Shown: piece after piece, positions 6,818 through 15,637 of the stretch
Layout: the number at the start of each line of letters is the position of its first letter
Numbering within the stretch: position 1 is the first letter of the stretch
From: an uncultured Oscillospiraceae bacterium
Lineage (GTDB): Bacteria; Bacillota; Clostridia; Oscillospirales; Oscillospiraceae
Direction of reading: 5' to 3'
Assembly (NCBI GenBank): GCA_944387845.1
Contig: CALXGH010000064.1
Span: 1-37,259, forward strand
Length of the DNA stretch: 37,259 bases
The notes under the pieces: model-generated
What the model was told of the DNA's origin: nothing
Database searches by the model: none
What the model saw: the letters and a program-made list of their open reading frames with translations, nothing else
Position numbers and translations under genes: made by a program

Positions 6818-7969
6818 TTATTCCGCGATACTTGCGGCAAATATTTCCTTTCCATCAGCGATAATTTTCTGTGCAAGCTCATGCATAGACGCAACAGAGA
6901 TTTTTTTCGTAATAAATGCATTATCTCCCACAGTCTCTTTTACTATGGATCTGTCGAATTCCGTATTGGTTCTTACATAGTACTCATGACATACAAGTTC
7001 CGGCCTGCACTTCGTCTTTCCAACGCACTGAGCCATATCAAATATACTTATGCCCGCCGCTATATCATAAAGGTCGTTTACTATAGCTGCACCTGTGGGT
7101 TCCTTACCAGCGCCCAATCCAAAGTATGACTGCTTGCCCATTTTCTCACCCAGGTAGGAGATTATATTTCCTGCTCCCGCCAAAGTGTATTCAGCAGCAT
7201 CAGGTTTAAACAGCATAGGTTCAACATATACCGCAACCTCGTCTCCGATTTTTTCGCCTCTGCCTATTAGTCTGCAGTTATAGCCCATTGCTTTAAAATT
7301 GTCTATATCATTTTTAGTTACATATCTTATTCCAAGGGCTGGTATATCGTCAGGATCTATCATTTTTGAGTAGGCTATGTCGCATGACAGCGCAATTTTT
7401 GCCTTAACATCAAGTCCGTCAATATCAGCAGTGGGATCCGCTTCCGCATATCCCTTGGCCTGTGCTTCCTTTAGCACCTTGTCAAAGTCCGCACCATCAC
7501 CAGTCTGCATTTTATCAAGAATAAAGTTTGTAGTGCCATTCATAACGCCACCAACATTTAAAATGTTGTCCACACGTTTGGCCCTGAGTAAATTAAACAG
7601 CCAAGGAATACTTCCGCCGGCTGCCGCTGAAAATGATAGAGACAGATTTTTCTCTCTTGCCAGATTTACAAGCTCATCATAGTGTCTTGAAAGCATCAGC
7701 TTGTTGGCGGATACTACGTTTTTACCTTTTAAAAGCGCGCTTTTTACAAATGTGTAAGCAGGCTCCTCTCCACCCATAACTTCAACCACGGTCTCTATAG
7801 TCCCGTCGTTTAATATATCATCAATATTGTCTGTAAGTATCTCTTTGATTTCGTCGATCTTGCGTTTGTCAAGTACCTTTGCCAGATCGACACCTTCCAT
7901 TGGGTGATTCCTCAGACATTCAGCTGTGCCGCTGCCCACTGTTCCATAACCCAAAAGCGCGATTTTCAT
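6818..7969 (-). CDS. hom: Homoserine dehydrogenase, short C-terminus
   Basis: Hom reduces aspartate-4-semialdehyde to homoserine with NAD(P)H. The Rossmann motif is LLGYGTVGSG at the N-terminus. The catalytic domain contains GGVMNGTTNFIL and EADPTADIDGLDVKAKIALS, with the conserved Asp and Lys residues of the family. At 383 aa it is about 50 residues shorter than the Bacillus-type enzyme (about 430 aa). Only a short stretch after CHEYYVRTN remains where a full ACT domain normally lies, so threonine feedback through the usual ACT domain may be absent or altered. It is the first gene of the hom-lysC-asd operon. The ATG has GGAAGG about 10 bases upstream, and a good sigma-A promoter lies at 8035-8063. 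Confidence 0.94.
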   Translation of the reverse strand: MKIALLGYGTVGSGTAECLRNHPMEGVDLAKVLDKRKIDEIKEILTDNIDDILNDGTIETVVEVMGGEEPAYTFVKSALLKGKNVVSANKLMLSRHYDELVNLAREKNLSLSFSAAAGGSIPWLFNLLRAKRVDNILNVGGVMNGTTNFILDKMQTGDGADFDKVLKEAQAKGYAEADPTADIDGLDVKAKIALSCDIAYSKMIDPDDIPALGIRYVTKNDIDNFKAMGYNCRLIGRGEKIGDEVAVYVEPMLFKPDAAEYTLAGAGNIISYLGEKMGKQSYFGLGAGKEPTGAAIVNDLYDIAAGISIFDMAQCVGKTKCRPELVCHEYYVRTNTEFDRSIVKETVGDNAFITKKISVASMHELAQKIIADGKEIFAASIAE

Positions 7970-8015
7970 ATTTTTCTACCCTTCCAAAAATTTTTTGTTT
8001 TTTTGAAAAAAACAC

Positions 8016-8044
8016 TTGTTTTTCTGTTGCGGACAATATATCAT
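8016..8044 (+). promoter_or_regulatory. thrC-thrB promoter
   Basis: TTGTTT (8016-8021), a 17-bp spacer and TATCAT (8039-8044). The -10 overlaps the -10 of the opposite hom promoter. Confidence 0.55.
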
Positions 8045-8063
8045 ATCTAAAGTAGGATTTCAA
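8035..8063 (-). promoter_or_regulatory. hom-lysC-asd promoter
   Basis: Read on minus: TTGAAA (8058-8063), a 17-bp spacer and TATATT (8035-8040). Confidence 0.75.
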
Positions 8064-8094
8064 GTCCTTATTTAAATTTTTATGGAGAATAACA

Positions 8095-9573
8095 ATGAAC
8101 TACGTCAGTACAAGAAACAAAACCATCAAAATCACATCATCTGAAGCCATTCTTCAGGGTCTTGCCTCCGACGGTGGCCTTTTTGTGCCGGAAGATATCC
8201 CCTCTGCCGGTCTTGCAGAAGCAGAGCTTATTTCTATGGACCAGTATGAACTTACTTCCCATGTGCTTTCAAAACTTCTCGATGATCTTGATATTCAGGC
8301 GGTCTCTGCCGCTGTAGAAAATGGATATAAAGGTAAATTCTCATCTGAAGACCTCACGCCTGTTGTGGGCTTGGGTTCTGACAGTGTGCTTGAACTATAT
8401 CACGGTCCTACAAGCGCCTTTAAAGACATGGCTCTTTGTATATTGCCACATCTGATAGCCGCCTCCTGCAGGAAAAACGGTGTTAAAAAGGATATACTCA
8501 TACTCACCGCTACAAGCGGCGACACAGGTAAAGCCGCCCTTGCCGGATTTGCCGATGCACCTCAGACTAAAGTCATGGTCTTTTTCCCGGCCGGCGGTGT
8601 AAGCGATATACAGCGCCTTCAGATGATAACCCAGGAGGGTAAAAATGTATGTGTCTGTGGCATAAACGGCAATTTTGACGACGCTCAGCGCGGTGTTAAA
8701 AATGTATTTTCCAATGTGAAGAGTGAAAATGTTGAACTCAGCAGCGCAAACTCCATTAACATTGGCCGCCTTGCCCCTCAGGTTGCATATTACTTTAAGG
8801 CATACGCTGACCTCTTGAGGCAGAAAAAAATCGCCTGGGGCGACAAAATTAACTTTGTAGTACCAACTGGCAACTTCGGCAATATTCTGGCAGGATACCT
8901 TGCAAAGCGTATGGGTCTTCCAGTTGGAAAGCTTATCTGTGCATCCAATAAGAATGACGTGCTCACTGAATTTATCTCAACGGGTAAATATAACAGGCTG
9001 AGACCATTTTATCAGACAGCATCTCCTTCTATGGACATTCTCGTGTCCAGTAATCTTGAGCGTCTTTTATATTTCGCTTCTGGATGTGATGACGAGCTTG
9101 TCCGCCAGCTTATGAATGACCTCAATGAGAAAGGCTCCTACAAAGTCTCCGATGAGCTTCTTGCCACTATAAAATCAGATTTTCTCTGTGGCTGTGCAAG
9201 CGACGAGGAATCCCTGGCCTCAATAAAGAAGGTCTGGGAAAATTTCGGATATCTTATGGATCCTCACACCGCTGTTGCATATACCGTTCTTGAGAAAATC
9301 AGAGAAAGCAGCGACATTCCAGGTCATACGGTCATTCTTTCCACTGCATCACCCTACAAATTCTCCGGCGCAATGCTGGAAGCGCTGGGCTCTTCTGTAC
9401 CAGCTGATGGGTTTGAGTCTATGGAAAAGCTCAATGACATAACAAAAGTCCCTGTACCGGAAAATTTGGCCTCTCTGAAGGATAAAAAAATTCTGCACAA
9501 GGACATTATAAACCCTGACGAGATTATCCCCTATGTACAGAGAAAGGCGGAGGAAAAGATATGGGTAAAATAA
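8095..9573 (+). CDS. thrC: Threonine synthase (PLP-dependent)
   Basis: ThrC converts O-phospho-L-homoserine to L-threonine with release of phosphate. The PLP lysine is Lys110 in LYHGPTSAFKDMALC. ATSGDTGKAAL forms the phosphate-binding region, and FVVPTGNFGNILAGYLAKRM is the glycine/asparagine loop near the cofactor. The protein belongs to the longer, E. coli/yeast-like class (492 aa) rather than the short B. subtilis type of about 350 aa. The ATG is preceded by GGAG. Its last 13 bases overlap the start of thrB, which implies translational coupling. It is the first gene of a three-gene plus-strand operon divergent from hom. Confidence 0.96.
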   Translation: MNYVSTRNKTIKITSSEAILQGLASDGGLFVPEDIPSAGLAEAELISMDQYELTSHVLSKLLDDLDIQAVSAAVENGYKGKFSSEDLTPVVGLGSDSVLELYHGPTSAFKDMALCILPHLIAASCRKNGVKKDILILTATSGDTGKAALAGFADAPQTKVMVFFPAGGVSDIQRLQMITQEGKNVCVCGINGNFDDAQRGVKNVFSNVKSENVELSSANSINIGRLAPQVAYYFKAYADLLRQKKIAWGDKINFVVPTGNFGNILAGYLAKRMGLPVGKLICASNKNDVLTEFISTGKYNRLRPFYQTASPSMDILVSSNLERLLYFASGCDDELVRQLMNDLNEKGSYKVSDELLATIKSDFLCGCASDEESLASIKKVWENFGYLMDPHTAVAYTVLEKIRESSDIPGHTVILSTASPYKFSGAMLEALGSSVPADGFESMEKLNDITKVPVPENLASLKDKKILHKDIINPDEIIPYVQRKAEEKIWVK

Positions 9574-10457
9574 TAGTCAGAGTACCCGCTACAAGTGCCA
9601 ATATGGGTCCAGGCTTTGATACCCTTGGTTGCGCCTTTGAGCTTTATAACACATTCTCCTTCGAGGAGACAGGAAATAGACTTAACATTACGGGCTGCGA
9701 GAAAAAATACGCCGGCGAGGACAATCTTGCAGCCGTGGCATATTACGCGGCTCTGGAAAAAATGGGACTTAAAAAACCAGCGGGCCTCAAAATACACATT
9801 CAGTCAGATGTGCCTGTATCCCGTGGACTGGGCTCCAGCTCTACATTGATCGTTGCTGGAGTTACAGCGGCCAATGCAATACACGGTAGCAAAATGTCAA
9901 AAGAAGAGATTTTAGCTCTGTGCAGCCAGATGGAAGGCCACCCTGACAACGTGGCCCCTGCTATATATGGCGGTCTTGTGGCCTCCGTTTTGCGTGATGG
10001 GGCCCCTGTAATTGTTAGGTATAATATAAACCCATCCATACGTTTTACCGCCCTTATACCTGATTTTCCCACCTCTACGGAGGAAGCAAGAGCAGCGCTC
10101 CCCGATGATATAAAAAGACTGGACGCGGTATACACTGTGGGCTGTCTCGCTGTACTGCTGAAAGCGCTGGAAACAGGCGACGAAAAGGCTCTAGCCGCAT
10201 CTCTTGATGCTAGGCCCCATCAGCCTTACAGAAAGAAAATGATAGATGCGTATGACAAAGTAAGAGACGCCGCTCTCTCTTCAGGTTGCGCCGGTTTTGT
10301 AATAAGCGGCTCCGGCAGCACCTGTCTCTGTGTGGGTGGAAATAGTTCCTTCCCTGAGAAGATGAAAGAAATTGTATCGTCTTATAATAACAAATGGGAG
10401 GTTCTGCCTTTAAAAGTTGACATGGAAGGCGCGGCTATTGTTCAGGAGGCCCGATAA
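9561..10457 (+). CDS. thrB: Homoserine kinase
   Basis: ThrB phosphorylates homoserine with ATP to O-phosphohomoserine, the substrate of ThrC. It is a GHMP-family kinase. The substrate region VPATSANMGPGFDTLG lies at the N-terminus, the ATP-binding motif PVSRGLGSSSTL at about residues 89-100, and the C-terminal GSGSTCLC segment at about 250. The length of 298 aa is normal. The ATG at 9561 lies inside the thrC 3' end with AGGAAAAG upstream. Its stop codon overlaps the next ATG as TAATG. Confidence 0.96.
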   Translation: MGKIIVRVPATSANMGPGFDTLGCAFELYNTFSFEETGNRLNITGCEKKYAGEDNLAAVAYYAALEKMGLKKPAGLKIHIQSDVPVSRGLGSSSTLIVAGVTAANAIHGSKMSKEEILALCSQMEGHPDNVAPAIYGGLVASVLRDGAPVIVRYNINPSIRFTALIPDFPTSTEEARAALPDDIKRLDAVYTVGCLAVLLKALETGDEKALAASLDARPHQPYRKKMIDAYDKVRDAALSSGCAGFVISGSGSTCLCVGGNSSFPEKMKEIVSSYNNKWEVLPLKVDMEGAAIVQEAR

Positions 10458-10894
10458 TGAATAGCGAATATCTTATCGTAAGCAAAACCATCGTTCCTGA
10501 TTACTACGAAAAGGTAATACAGGTACGGGAACTTTTACGGTCCGGAAAAGTCAAGGAAGTCAGTGAGGCTGTAAAAATCATCGGTATTTCCAGAAGTACA
10601 TATTACAAATATAAAGACCATATTTTCCGTACATCAGAGGGTGATTTAGGTAAAAAAGCCGTTCTGTCCATGATGCTTGCACATGAAAAAGGCGTTTTAG
10701 GCCGAGTCTTGAATAGTCTAAGCGAGTACGGCGCAAACATAATCACCATATCTCAAAATCCTCCTATTGGAAACAGGGCAAGCGTAATAATAACTATGGA
10801 TATTACTACCCTTATAAGTGATATCTCATCAGTTATATCAGGCCTTGAGAAAATAGACGGTGTGGAAAACCCAACCCTTATTGATGTTGAATAG
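10457..10894 (+). CDS. ACT-domain protein of the UPF0735/PheB-like family
   Basis: A 145-residue protein with an N-terminal HTH-like segment (AVKIIGISRSTYYKYKDHIF, about residues 38-57). A C-terminal ACT domain starts at VLSMMLAHEKGVLGRVLNSL and continues with ANIITISQNPPIGNRASVII. This matches the UPF0735 family, including B. subtilis PheB, usually found beside threonine or phenylalanine biosynthesis genes and of unproven biochemical role. The TAATG overlap with thrB puts it firmly in the thr operon. I infer that it senses an amino acid and regulates the pathway, either as a partner protein or as a DNA-binding protein. The sequence alone does not decide which. Confidence 0.88.
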   Translation: MNSEYLIVSKTIVPDYYEKVIQVRELLRSGKVKEVSEAVKIIGISRSTYYKYKDHIFRTSEGDLGKKAVLSMMLAHEKGVLGRVLNSLSEYGANIITISQNPPIGNRASVIITMDITTLISDISSVISGLEKIDGVENPTLIDVE

Positions 10895-10918
10895 CCGTTT
10901 TAGAAATTTAGAAAAAAA

Positions 10919-10945
10919 GAACCCGCAGGTAAAACCTGCGGGTTC
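10919..10945. terminator. Terminator between the thr operon and tuf, strongest for the tuf side
   Basis: A 12-bp perfect GC-rich stem (10919-10930 with 10934-10945) with an AAA loop. On the minus strand the stem is followed by a run of seven T (complement of 10912-10918), a strong terminator for rpsL-rpsG-fusA-tuf. On the plus strand the tail (ATAACATTT) is weaker but may also end the thr transcript. Confidence 0.92.
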
Positions 10946-10976
10946 ATAACATTTAAACTGAATTTTCAGCTTCTAA

Positions 10977-12179
10977 TTATTCGTTGATACCGATAACAAC
11001 GCCGGAACCTACTGTACGGCCGCCTTCACGAATAGCGAAACGGAGACCCTGCTCAATAGCGATAGGAGCGATAAGCTCAACGTCCATATCAACGTTATCG
11101 CCAGGCATGCACATCTCTGTGCCTTCTGGAAGGGAGATGATACCTGTAACGTCAGTTGTTCTGAAATAGAACTGAGGTCTGTAGTTGTTGAAGAACGGTG
11201 TATGACGGCCGCCTTCATCCTTTGTCAGAACGTAAACCTGACCTTTGAACTTTGTGTGTGGCTTGATGGAGCCTGGTTTTGCAAGAACCTGACCTCTTTC
11301 GATGTCTGTCTTAGCAATACCACGGAGAAGTGTACCAATGTTGTCGCCAGCCTCAGCATAGTCGAGGAGCTTACGGAACATTTCGATACCTGTAACTGTT
11401 GTCTCTCTTGGCTCATCCATAAGACCAACGATTTCAACCTTCTCGTTGAGCTTGATGATACCACGCTCAACTCTACCAGTAGCAACAGTACCACGGCCTG
11501 TGATTGTGAATACGTCCTCAACAGGCATAAGGAATGGCAGGTCATCGTTACGTGCAGGTGTTGGGATGTAATCATCAACAGCGTCCATGAGTTCCTTGAT
11601 GCAAGCATACTCAGGAGCATTAGGATCGTTGGACTCGCAAACGAGAGCGTTAAGAGCGGAACCACGGATGATTGGCAGATCATCGCCTGGGAACTCGTAT
11701 GTGGAGAGAAGCTCACGAACTTCCATCTCTACCAGCTCGAGGAGCTCTTCGTCGTCAACCTGGTCAACCTTGTTAAGGAAAACAACGATTGCAGGCACGC
11801 CAACCTGACGAGCAAGAAGGATGTGCTCACGTGTCTGTGCCATAGGTCCGTCGGATGCTGCGATAACGAGGATAGCGCCGTCCATCTGTGCTGCACCTGT
11901 GATCATGTTCTTGATGTAGTCAGCATGACCCGGGCAGTCAACGTGTGCGTAATGACGCTTGTCTGTCTCGTACTCAACGTGTGCTGTGTTGATTGTGATA
12001 CCACGCTCTCTCTCTTCAGGAGCCTTATCGATAGAAGAATAATCTGTGTAGTCAGCCTGGCCCTTAAGTGCGAGGTACTTTGTGATAGCAGCTGTAAGAG
12101 TTGTCTTACCATGGTCAACGTGGCCAATTGTACCAATGTTAACATGAGGTTTTGTTCTTTCAAACTTCTGTTTTGCCAT
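10977..12179 (-). CDS. tuf: Elongation factor Tu
   Basis: EF-Tu brings aminoacyl-tRNA to the ribosomal A site as a GTP complex. The G motifs are [11 protein letters not shown] (G1), DCPGHADY (G3) and NKVD (G4), and the switch [15 protein letters not shown] is intact. Domains 2 and 3 follow at normal spacing, ending [11 protein letters not shown]. It has 400 residues, the typical length, and codon use is strongly biased as expected for an abundant protein. The AAGGAGG site lies about 8 bases before the ATG. It is the last gene of rpsL-rpsG-fusA-tuf, 79 bases after fusA. That gap holds a small hairpin (GCGGT/ACCGC) and a repeated TTTGA stretch, but no clear promoter. Confidence 0.98.
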   Translation of the reverse strand: MAKQKFERTKPHVNIGTIGHVDHGKTTLTAAITKYLALKGQADYTDYSSIDKAPEERERGITINTAHVEYETDKRHYAHVDCPGHADYIKNMITGAAQMDGAILVIAASDGPMAQTREHILLARQVGVPAIVVFLNKVDQVDDEELLELVEMEVRELLSTYEFPGDDLPIIRGSALNALVCESNDPNAPEYACIKELMDAVDDYIPTPARNDDLPFLMPVEDVFTITGRGTVATGRVERGIIKLNEKVEIVGLMDEPRETTVTGIEMFRKLLDYAEAGDNIGTLLRGIAKTDIERGQVLAKPGSIKPHTKFKGQVYVLTKDEGGRHTPFFNNYRPQFYFRTTDVTGIISLPEGTEMCMPGDNVDMDVELIAPIAIEQGLRFAIREGGRTVGSGVVIGINE

Positions 12180-12258
12180 TTGGAATTTCCTCCTTATAAT
12201 ATCAAATCAAATCAAATTGTTTTTCTTTCAAAGCGGTCTTGAACCGCGAATTTAAAAC

Positions 12259-14334
12259 TTATTTGCCTCTGGAGCTTACAATAGCTTCCTGAAGGCTCTT
12301 TGGCAGCTCAACATAGTGGCTTGGCTCCATAGCGTAGGTGCCACGTCCCTGTGTCTTGCTTCGCAGATCAGTTGCGTAACCAAACATTGTGCTCAGTGGT
12401 ACAGATGCTGTTATCTGCGCAGAACCGCTTCTGCTCTCCATACCGGAGATCTGTCCACGACGTGAGTTAAGGTCGCCTATAACATCGCCCATGTAATCTT
12501 CAGGAACCGTAACAACAACCTTCATTATCGGCTCAAGAAGTGTAGGCTGAGCTTTCTGCATTGCCTCTTTGAACGCCATTGAACCGGCGATCTTGAACGC
12601 CATTTCAGAGGAGTCGACTTCGTGGTAAGAACCATCATAAAGTGTTACCTTAACGTCAACTACCGGGTAACCGGCAACTACGCCAGCTTCCATAGCGCTC
12701 TGAATACCCTGATCGACTGCTGGGATGTATTCCTTAGGAATAGCGCCGCCGACGATCTTATTGATAAATTCATAGCCCTTGCCGGACTCGTTAGGCTCAA
12801 CGGTAATTTTAACATGACCGTACTGACCTTTACCACCGGACTGACGTACGTATCTCTCGTCAACATCAGCAGTGCCTTTAATGGTCTCTTTATAGGATAC
12901 CTGAGGCTTACCTACATTCGCTTCTACCTTGAACTCACGGAGAAGTCTGTCAACGATGATCTCCAGATGGAGCTCGCCCATGCCGGCGATAATTGTCTGC
13001 CCTGTCTCCTCATCTGTGTATGTCTTGAAAGTAGGATCTTCTTCAGCCAGCTTTGCAAGAGCAATACCCATCTTTTCCTGACCGGCCTTTGTCTTAGGCT
13101 CAATAGCAACTCTGATAACTGGCTCTGGGAATTCCATGGACTCCAGTACGATAGGAGCCTTTTCATCGCAGAGTGTATCACCTGTTGTTGTGTTCTTGAG
13201 TCCTACTGCAGCGGCAATATCACCGGAATATACCTGTTCAAGGTCTTCCCTGTGGTTTGCATGCATCTGCAGGATTCTGCCCAGACGTTCACGCTGACGC
13301 TTTGTGGAATTTATTACTGTCTTTCCTGCTTCTGCAGTACCGGAGTAAACACGGAAGAATGAAAGACGTCCAACGTATGGGTCAGTCATGATTTTAAATG
13401 CAAGAGCGGAGAACGGAGCGTCATCGCTCGCAGGTCTGGAGTCTTCCTCGCCTGTATCAGGATTTATACCTGTTATAGCAGGTACATCCAGCGGAGATGG
13501 CATGTAATCAACAATTGCATCAAGGAGCTTCTGAACGCCCTTATTTTTATAAGATGTTCCGCATGTTACCGGTATCATCTCAACTGCAACTGTTGCTTTT
13601 CTTATAGCATTTCTTATCATTTCAGGCGGAATCTGCTCGCCTTCAAGATAAAGTTCCATGATCTCATCATCAAAATCAGCGCAGGCCTCAAGGAGCTTTG
13701 TTCTGTACTCTTCCGCAAGATCTTTCATGTCTTCAGGAATTTCCTCAATACGCATGTCCTTACCAAGATCATCATAGTAAACGTCTGCATTCATGTCTAC
13801 AAGGTCTATAATACCTTTGAAGTCAGCTTCCTTACCTATAGGCAGCTGAATAGGAACAGCGTTACATTTGAGCCTGTCTGCGATCATGTCAAGTACATTA
13901 TAAAAATCCGCGCCCATAATGTCCATCTTATTTACATAGATCATACGCGGAACATGGTAATGGTCGGCCTGGCGCCATACAGTTTCAGACTGAGGCTCAA
14001 CACCGCCTTTAGCGCATAAAACTGTTACGGAACCGTCAAGAACTCGCAGTGAGCGCTCAACTTCAACAGTGAAGTCAACGTGGCCCGGTGTATCAATAAT
14101 ATTGATTCTCGTGCCCTTCCAGAAACAGGTCGTAGCAGCAGAAGTAATTGTAATACCTCTCTCCTGCTCCTGCTCCATCCAGTCCATTGTTGCTGTACCT
14201 TCATGTGTCTCACCGATTTTGTAGTTTACACCGGTGTAATAAAGAATACGCTCAGTGGTCGTGGTCTTACCGGCATCGATATGCGCCATAATACCAATAT
14301 TTCTTGTTTTTTCAAGTGGATACTTTCGTGGCAT
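12259..14334 (-). CDS. fusA: Elongation factor G
   Basis: EF-G drives translocation and, with RRF, ribosome recycling. The G domain shows [15 protein letters not shown] (G1), [15 protein letters not shown] (switch I), DTPGHVDF (G3) and NKMD (G4). Domains II-V follow without gaps, including the domain IV segment [16 protein letters not shown] near residue 505. The length of 691 aa is normal for the canonical factor. The ATG at 14334 has AGGTGA upstream, and only 15 bases separate it from the rpsG stop. Confidence 0.98.
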   Translation of the reverse strand: MPRKYPLEKTRNIGIMAHIDAGKTTTTERILYYTGVNYKIGETHEGTATMDWMEQEQERGITITSAATTCFWKGTRINIIDTPGHVDFTVEVERSLRVLDGSVTVLCAKGGVEPQSETVWRQADHYHVPRMIYVNKMDIMGADFYNVLDMIADRLKCNAVPIQLPIGKEADFKGIIDLVDMNADVYYDDLGKDMRIEEIPEDMKDLAEEYRTKLLEACADFDDEIMELYLEGEQIPPEMIRNAIRKATVAVEMIPVTCGTSYKNKGVQKLLDAIVDYMPSPLDVPAITGINPDTGEEDSRPASDDAPFSALAFKIMTDPYVGRLSFFRVYSGTAEAGKTVINSTKRQRERLGRILQMHANHREDLEQVYSGDIAAAVGLKNTTTGDTLCDEKAPIVLESMEFPEPVIRVAIEPKTKAGQEKMGIALAKLAEEDPTFKTYTDEETGQTIIAGMGELHLEIIVDRLLREFKVEANVGKPQVSYKETIKGTADVDERYVRQSGGKGQYGHVKITVEPNESGKGYEFINKIVGGAIPKEYIPAVDQGIQSAMEAGVVAGYPVVDVKVTLYDGSYHEVDSSEMAFKIAGSMAFKEAMQKAQPTLLEPIMKVVVTVPEDYMGDVIGDLNSRRGQISGMESRSGSAQITASVPLSTMFGYATDLRSKTQGRGTYAMEPSHYVELPKSLQEAIVSSRGK

Positions 14335-14349
14335 ATTCTTTCACCTATA

Positions 14350-14820
14350 TCACCATCTAAAGTGTGCGAACGCCTTGTTGGACTCAGCCATCTTATGGGT
14401 GTCCTCACGTTTCTTGACAGAAGAACCTAAGTTGTTTGCCGCGTCAAGAATTTCTCCGGCAAGACGTTCTTTCATTGTTTTTTCACTGCGGGCTCTGGAA
14501 TACTGAGTGAGCCAGCGCAGACCGAGTGTCTGACGTCTGTTTGGTCTGACCTCGATTGGCACCTGATAAGTAGCACCGCCTATACGACGAGCCTTAACTT
14601 CAAGTGTAGGCATAATGTTCTCAAGAGCTGCTGTAAATACTTCCAAAGCATCCTTTCCTGTCTTTTCAGCAATGATGTCGAAAGCGCCGTAAACAACCTT
14701 CTGAGCTACGCCTTTTTTACCGTCGAGCATAATGCTGTTGACCAGCTTTGTAACCAGTACAGAATTATACATTGGATCAGGTAAAATTTCTCTTTTGGGT
14801 ACGTTACCTCTTCTGGGCAC
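14350..14820 (-). CDS. rpsG: 30S ribosomal protein S7, GTG start
   Basis: S7 nucleates assembly of the 30S head and contacts the E-site tRNA. The protein reads [20 protein letters not shown] at the start and contains [20 protein letters not shown], both hallmark segments. I chose the GTG at 14820. A perfect AAGGAGGG lies 7 bases upstream, and the resulting 156 aa is exactly the usual S7 length. The frame stays open upstream by 40 codons without any homology or signal, and those codons cross the structured rpsL-rpsG spacer. Confidence 0.96.
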   Translation of the reverse strand: MPRRGNVPKREILPDPMYNSVLVTKLVNSIMLDGKKGVAQKVVYGAFDIIAEKTGKDALEVFTAALENIMPTLEVKARRIGGATYQVPIEVRPNRRQTLGLRWLTQYSRARSEKTMKERLAGEILDAANNLGSSVKKREDTHKMAESNKAFAHFRW

Positions 14821-14861
14821 TATACTTCCCTCCTTCATATGAAATGAACTCAATGGTACAT

Positions 14862-14956
14862 CCGGGTTAATACTCCCGGTGTGGTGCCTGCCAGACGGTA
14901 ACATAAAATATATATGTATACCTTCCCGGCAAGGCCGCATGCCTTACGCACGGAAG
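14862..14956 (-). promoter_or_regulatory. Structured rpsL-rpsG intercistronic RNA, possible S7 autoregulatory site
   Basis: The 162-base gap between rpsL and rpsG is unusually long. On the minus-strand RNA it can form two hairpins. One (14922-14956) has nested stems CTTCC/GGAAG and AAGGC/GCCTT. The other (14862-14879) pairs CCGGG with CCCGG across an 8-base loop. In E. coli S7 represses its operon by binding the rpsL-rpsG spacer. The position fits that role, but I see no proven sequence match. Confidence 0.35.
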
Positions 14957-14982
14957 CGTAATAAGCTTAATTGTTCGCAGGA

Positions 14983-15405
14983 TTACTTCTTACCTGCTTT
15001 TGCCTTCTTTGCACCATACTTGGAACGAGACTGCATACGTCCTGCAACACCCTGTGTATCCAGAGTACCGCGGATAATGTGATAACGAACACCAGGCAGG
15101 TCCTTAACACGGCCGCCGCGGATCATTACAACGCTGTGTTCCTGAAGGTTATGACCTATACCAGGAATGTAAGCAGTTACTTCGTAACCATTTGTTAAGC
15201 GAACACGGGCAATCTTACGAAGCGCAGAGTTAGGCTTCTTAGGAGTGCTTGTTCTTACAGCTGTGCAAACGCCTCTCTTCTGAGGTGAAGACAAATTGGT
15301 CTCTTTGTTCTTAAGTGTGTTAAGACCTTTCTGCATGGCAGGAGATGCGGACTTATATGTCGCTGTTTCTCTACCTTTTCTTACCAACTGGTTAAATGTC
15401 GGCAT
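14983..15405 (-). CDS. rpsL: 30S ribosomal protein S12
   Basis: S12 lies at the decoding centre and monitors codon-anticodon fidelity. The core is intact: [20 protein letters not shown] and [20 protein letters not shown], then [17 protein letters not shown]. The lysine in PKKPNS and the one in GRVKDLPG, where streptomycin-resistance changes usually fall, are wild type. The length (140 aa) is the usual Firmicute form with a Lys-rich tail. The ATG at 15405 has AGGAAGGA upstream. It is the first gene of its transcript, with its own strong promoter about 110 bases upstream. Confidence 0.98.
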   Translation of the reverse strand: MPTFNQLVRKGRETATYKSASPAMQKGLNTLKNKETNLSSPQKRGVCTAVRTSTPKKPNSALRKIARVRLTNGYEVTAYIPGIGHNLQEHSVVMIRGGRVKDLPGVRYHIIRGTLDTQGVAGRMQSRSKYGAKKAKAGKK

Positions 15406-15439
15406 TTTTTTCCTCCTTCCTAAGCTTTTATATTTCTAA

Positions 15440-15455
15440 CGAAGCTTAAGCTTCG
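15440..15455. repeat. Perfect 16-bp palindrome in the rpsL leader
   Basis: CGAAGCTTAAGCTTCG, centred 42 bases before the rpsL start and about 60 bases after the transcription start, so it is transcribed. It could be a protein-binding or RNA-structure element; with no loop it would fold only imperfectly as RNA. Function unknown. Confidence 0.45.
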
Positions 15456-15516
15456 ATAAAAACTCCATAAAAGCGGGCGCACGAAAATAAGTGCGGAAAA
15501 TCCCACACTGCTTAGA

Positions 15517-15545
15517 AATATATCATATTGTTTCCATCAAGTCAA
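15517..15545 (-). promoter_or_regulatory. Strong promoter of rpsL-rpsG-fusA-tuf
   Basis: Read on minus: TTGACT (15540-15545), a 17-bp spacer and TATATT (15517-15522). The start near 15510 gives a leader of about 105 bases. Confidence 0.85.
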
Positions 15546-15596
15546 CACTTTAAGCACTTTTTTATAGGATTTATTATAAAATACTATCCTTTTGTG

Positions 15597-15630
15597 AAAA
15601 AACATAGCCACTTTGACAAGTGGCTATGTT
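15597..15630 (-). terminator. rpoB-rpoC terminator
   Basis: A 13-bp stem (15601-15613 with 15618-15630) with a TGAC loop lies just after the rpoC stop. On the minus strand it leads into a U-run (complement of 15597-15602). It separates rpoBC from the str-type genes. Confidence 0.88.
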
Positions 15631-15637
15631 GATTCTC

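Noticed and set aside
12180..12258. Separate tuf promoter in the fusA-tuf gap
   Set aside because: The TTGAT repeats resemble -35 boxes, but none has a -10 at suitable spacing.
14821..14940. N-terminal extension of S7 by 40 residues
   Set aside because: It has no ribosome-binding site and no resemblance to S7. The GTG at 14820 gives the standard protein.
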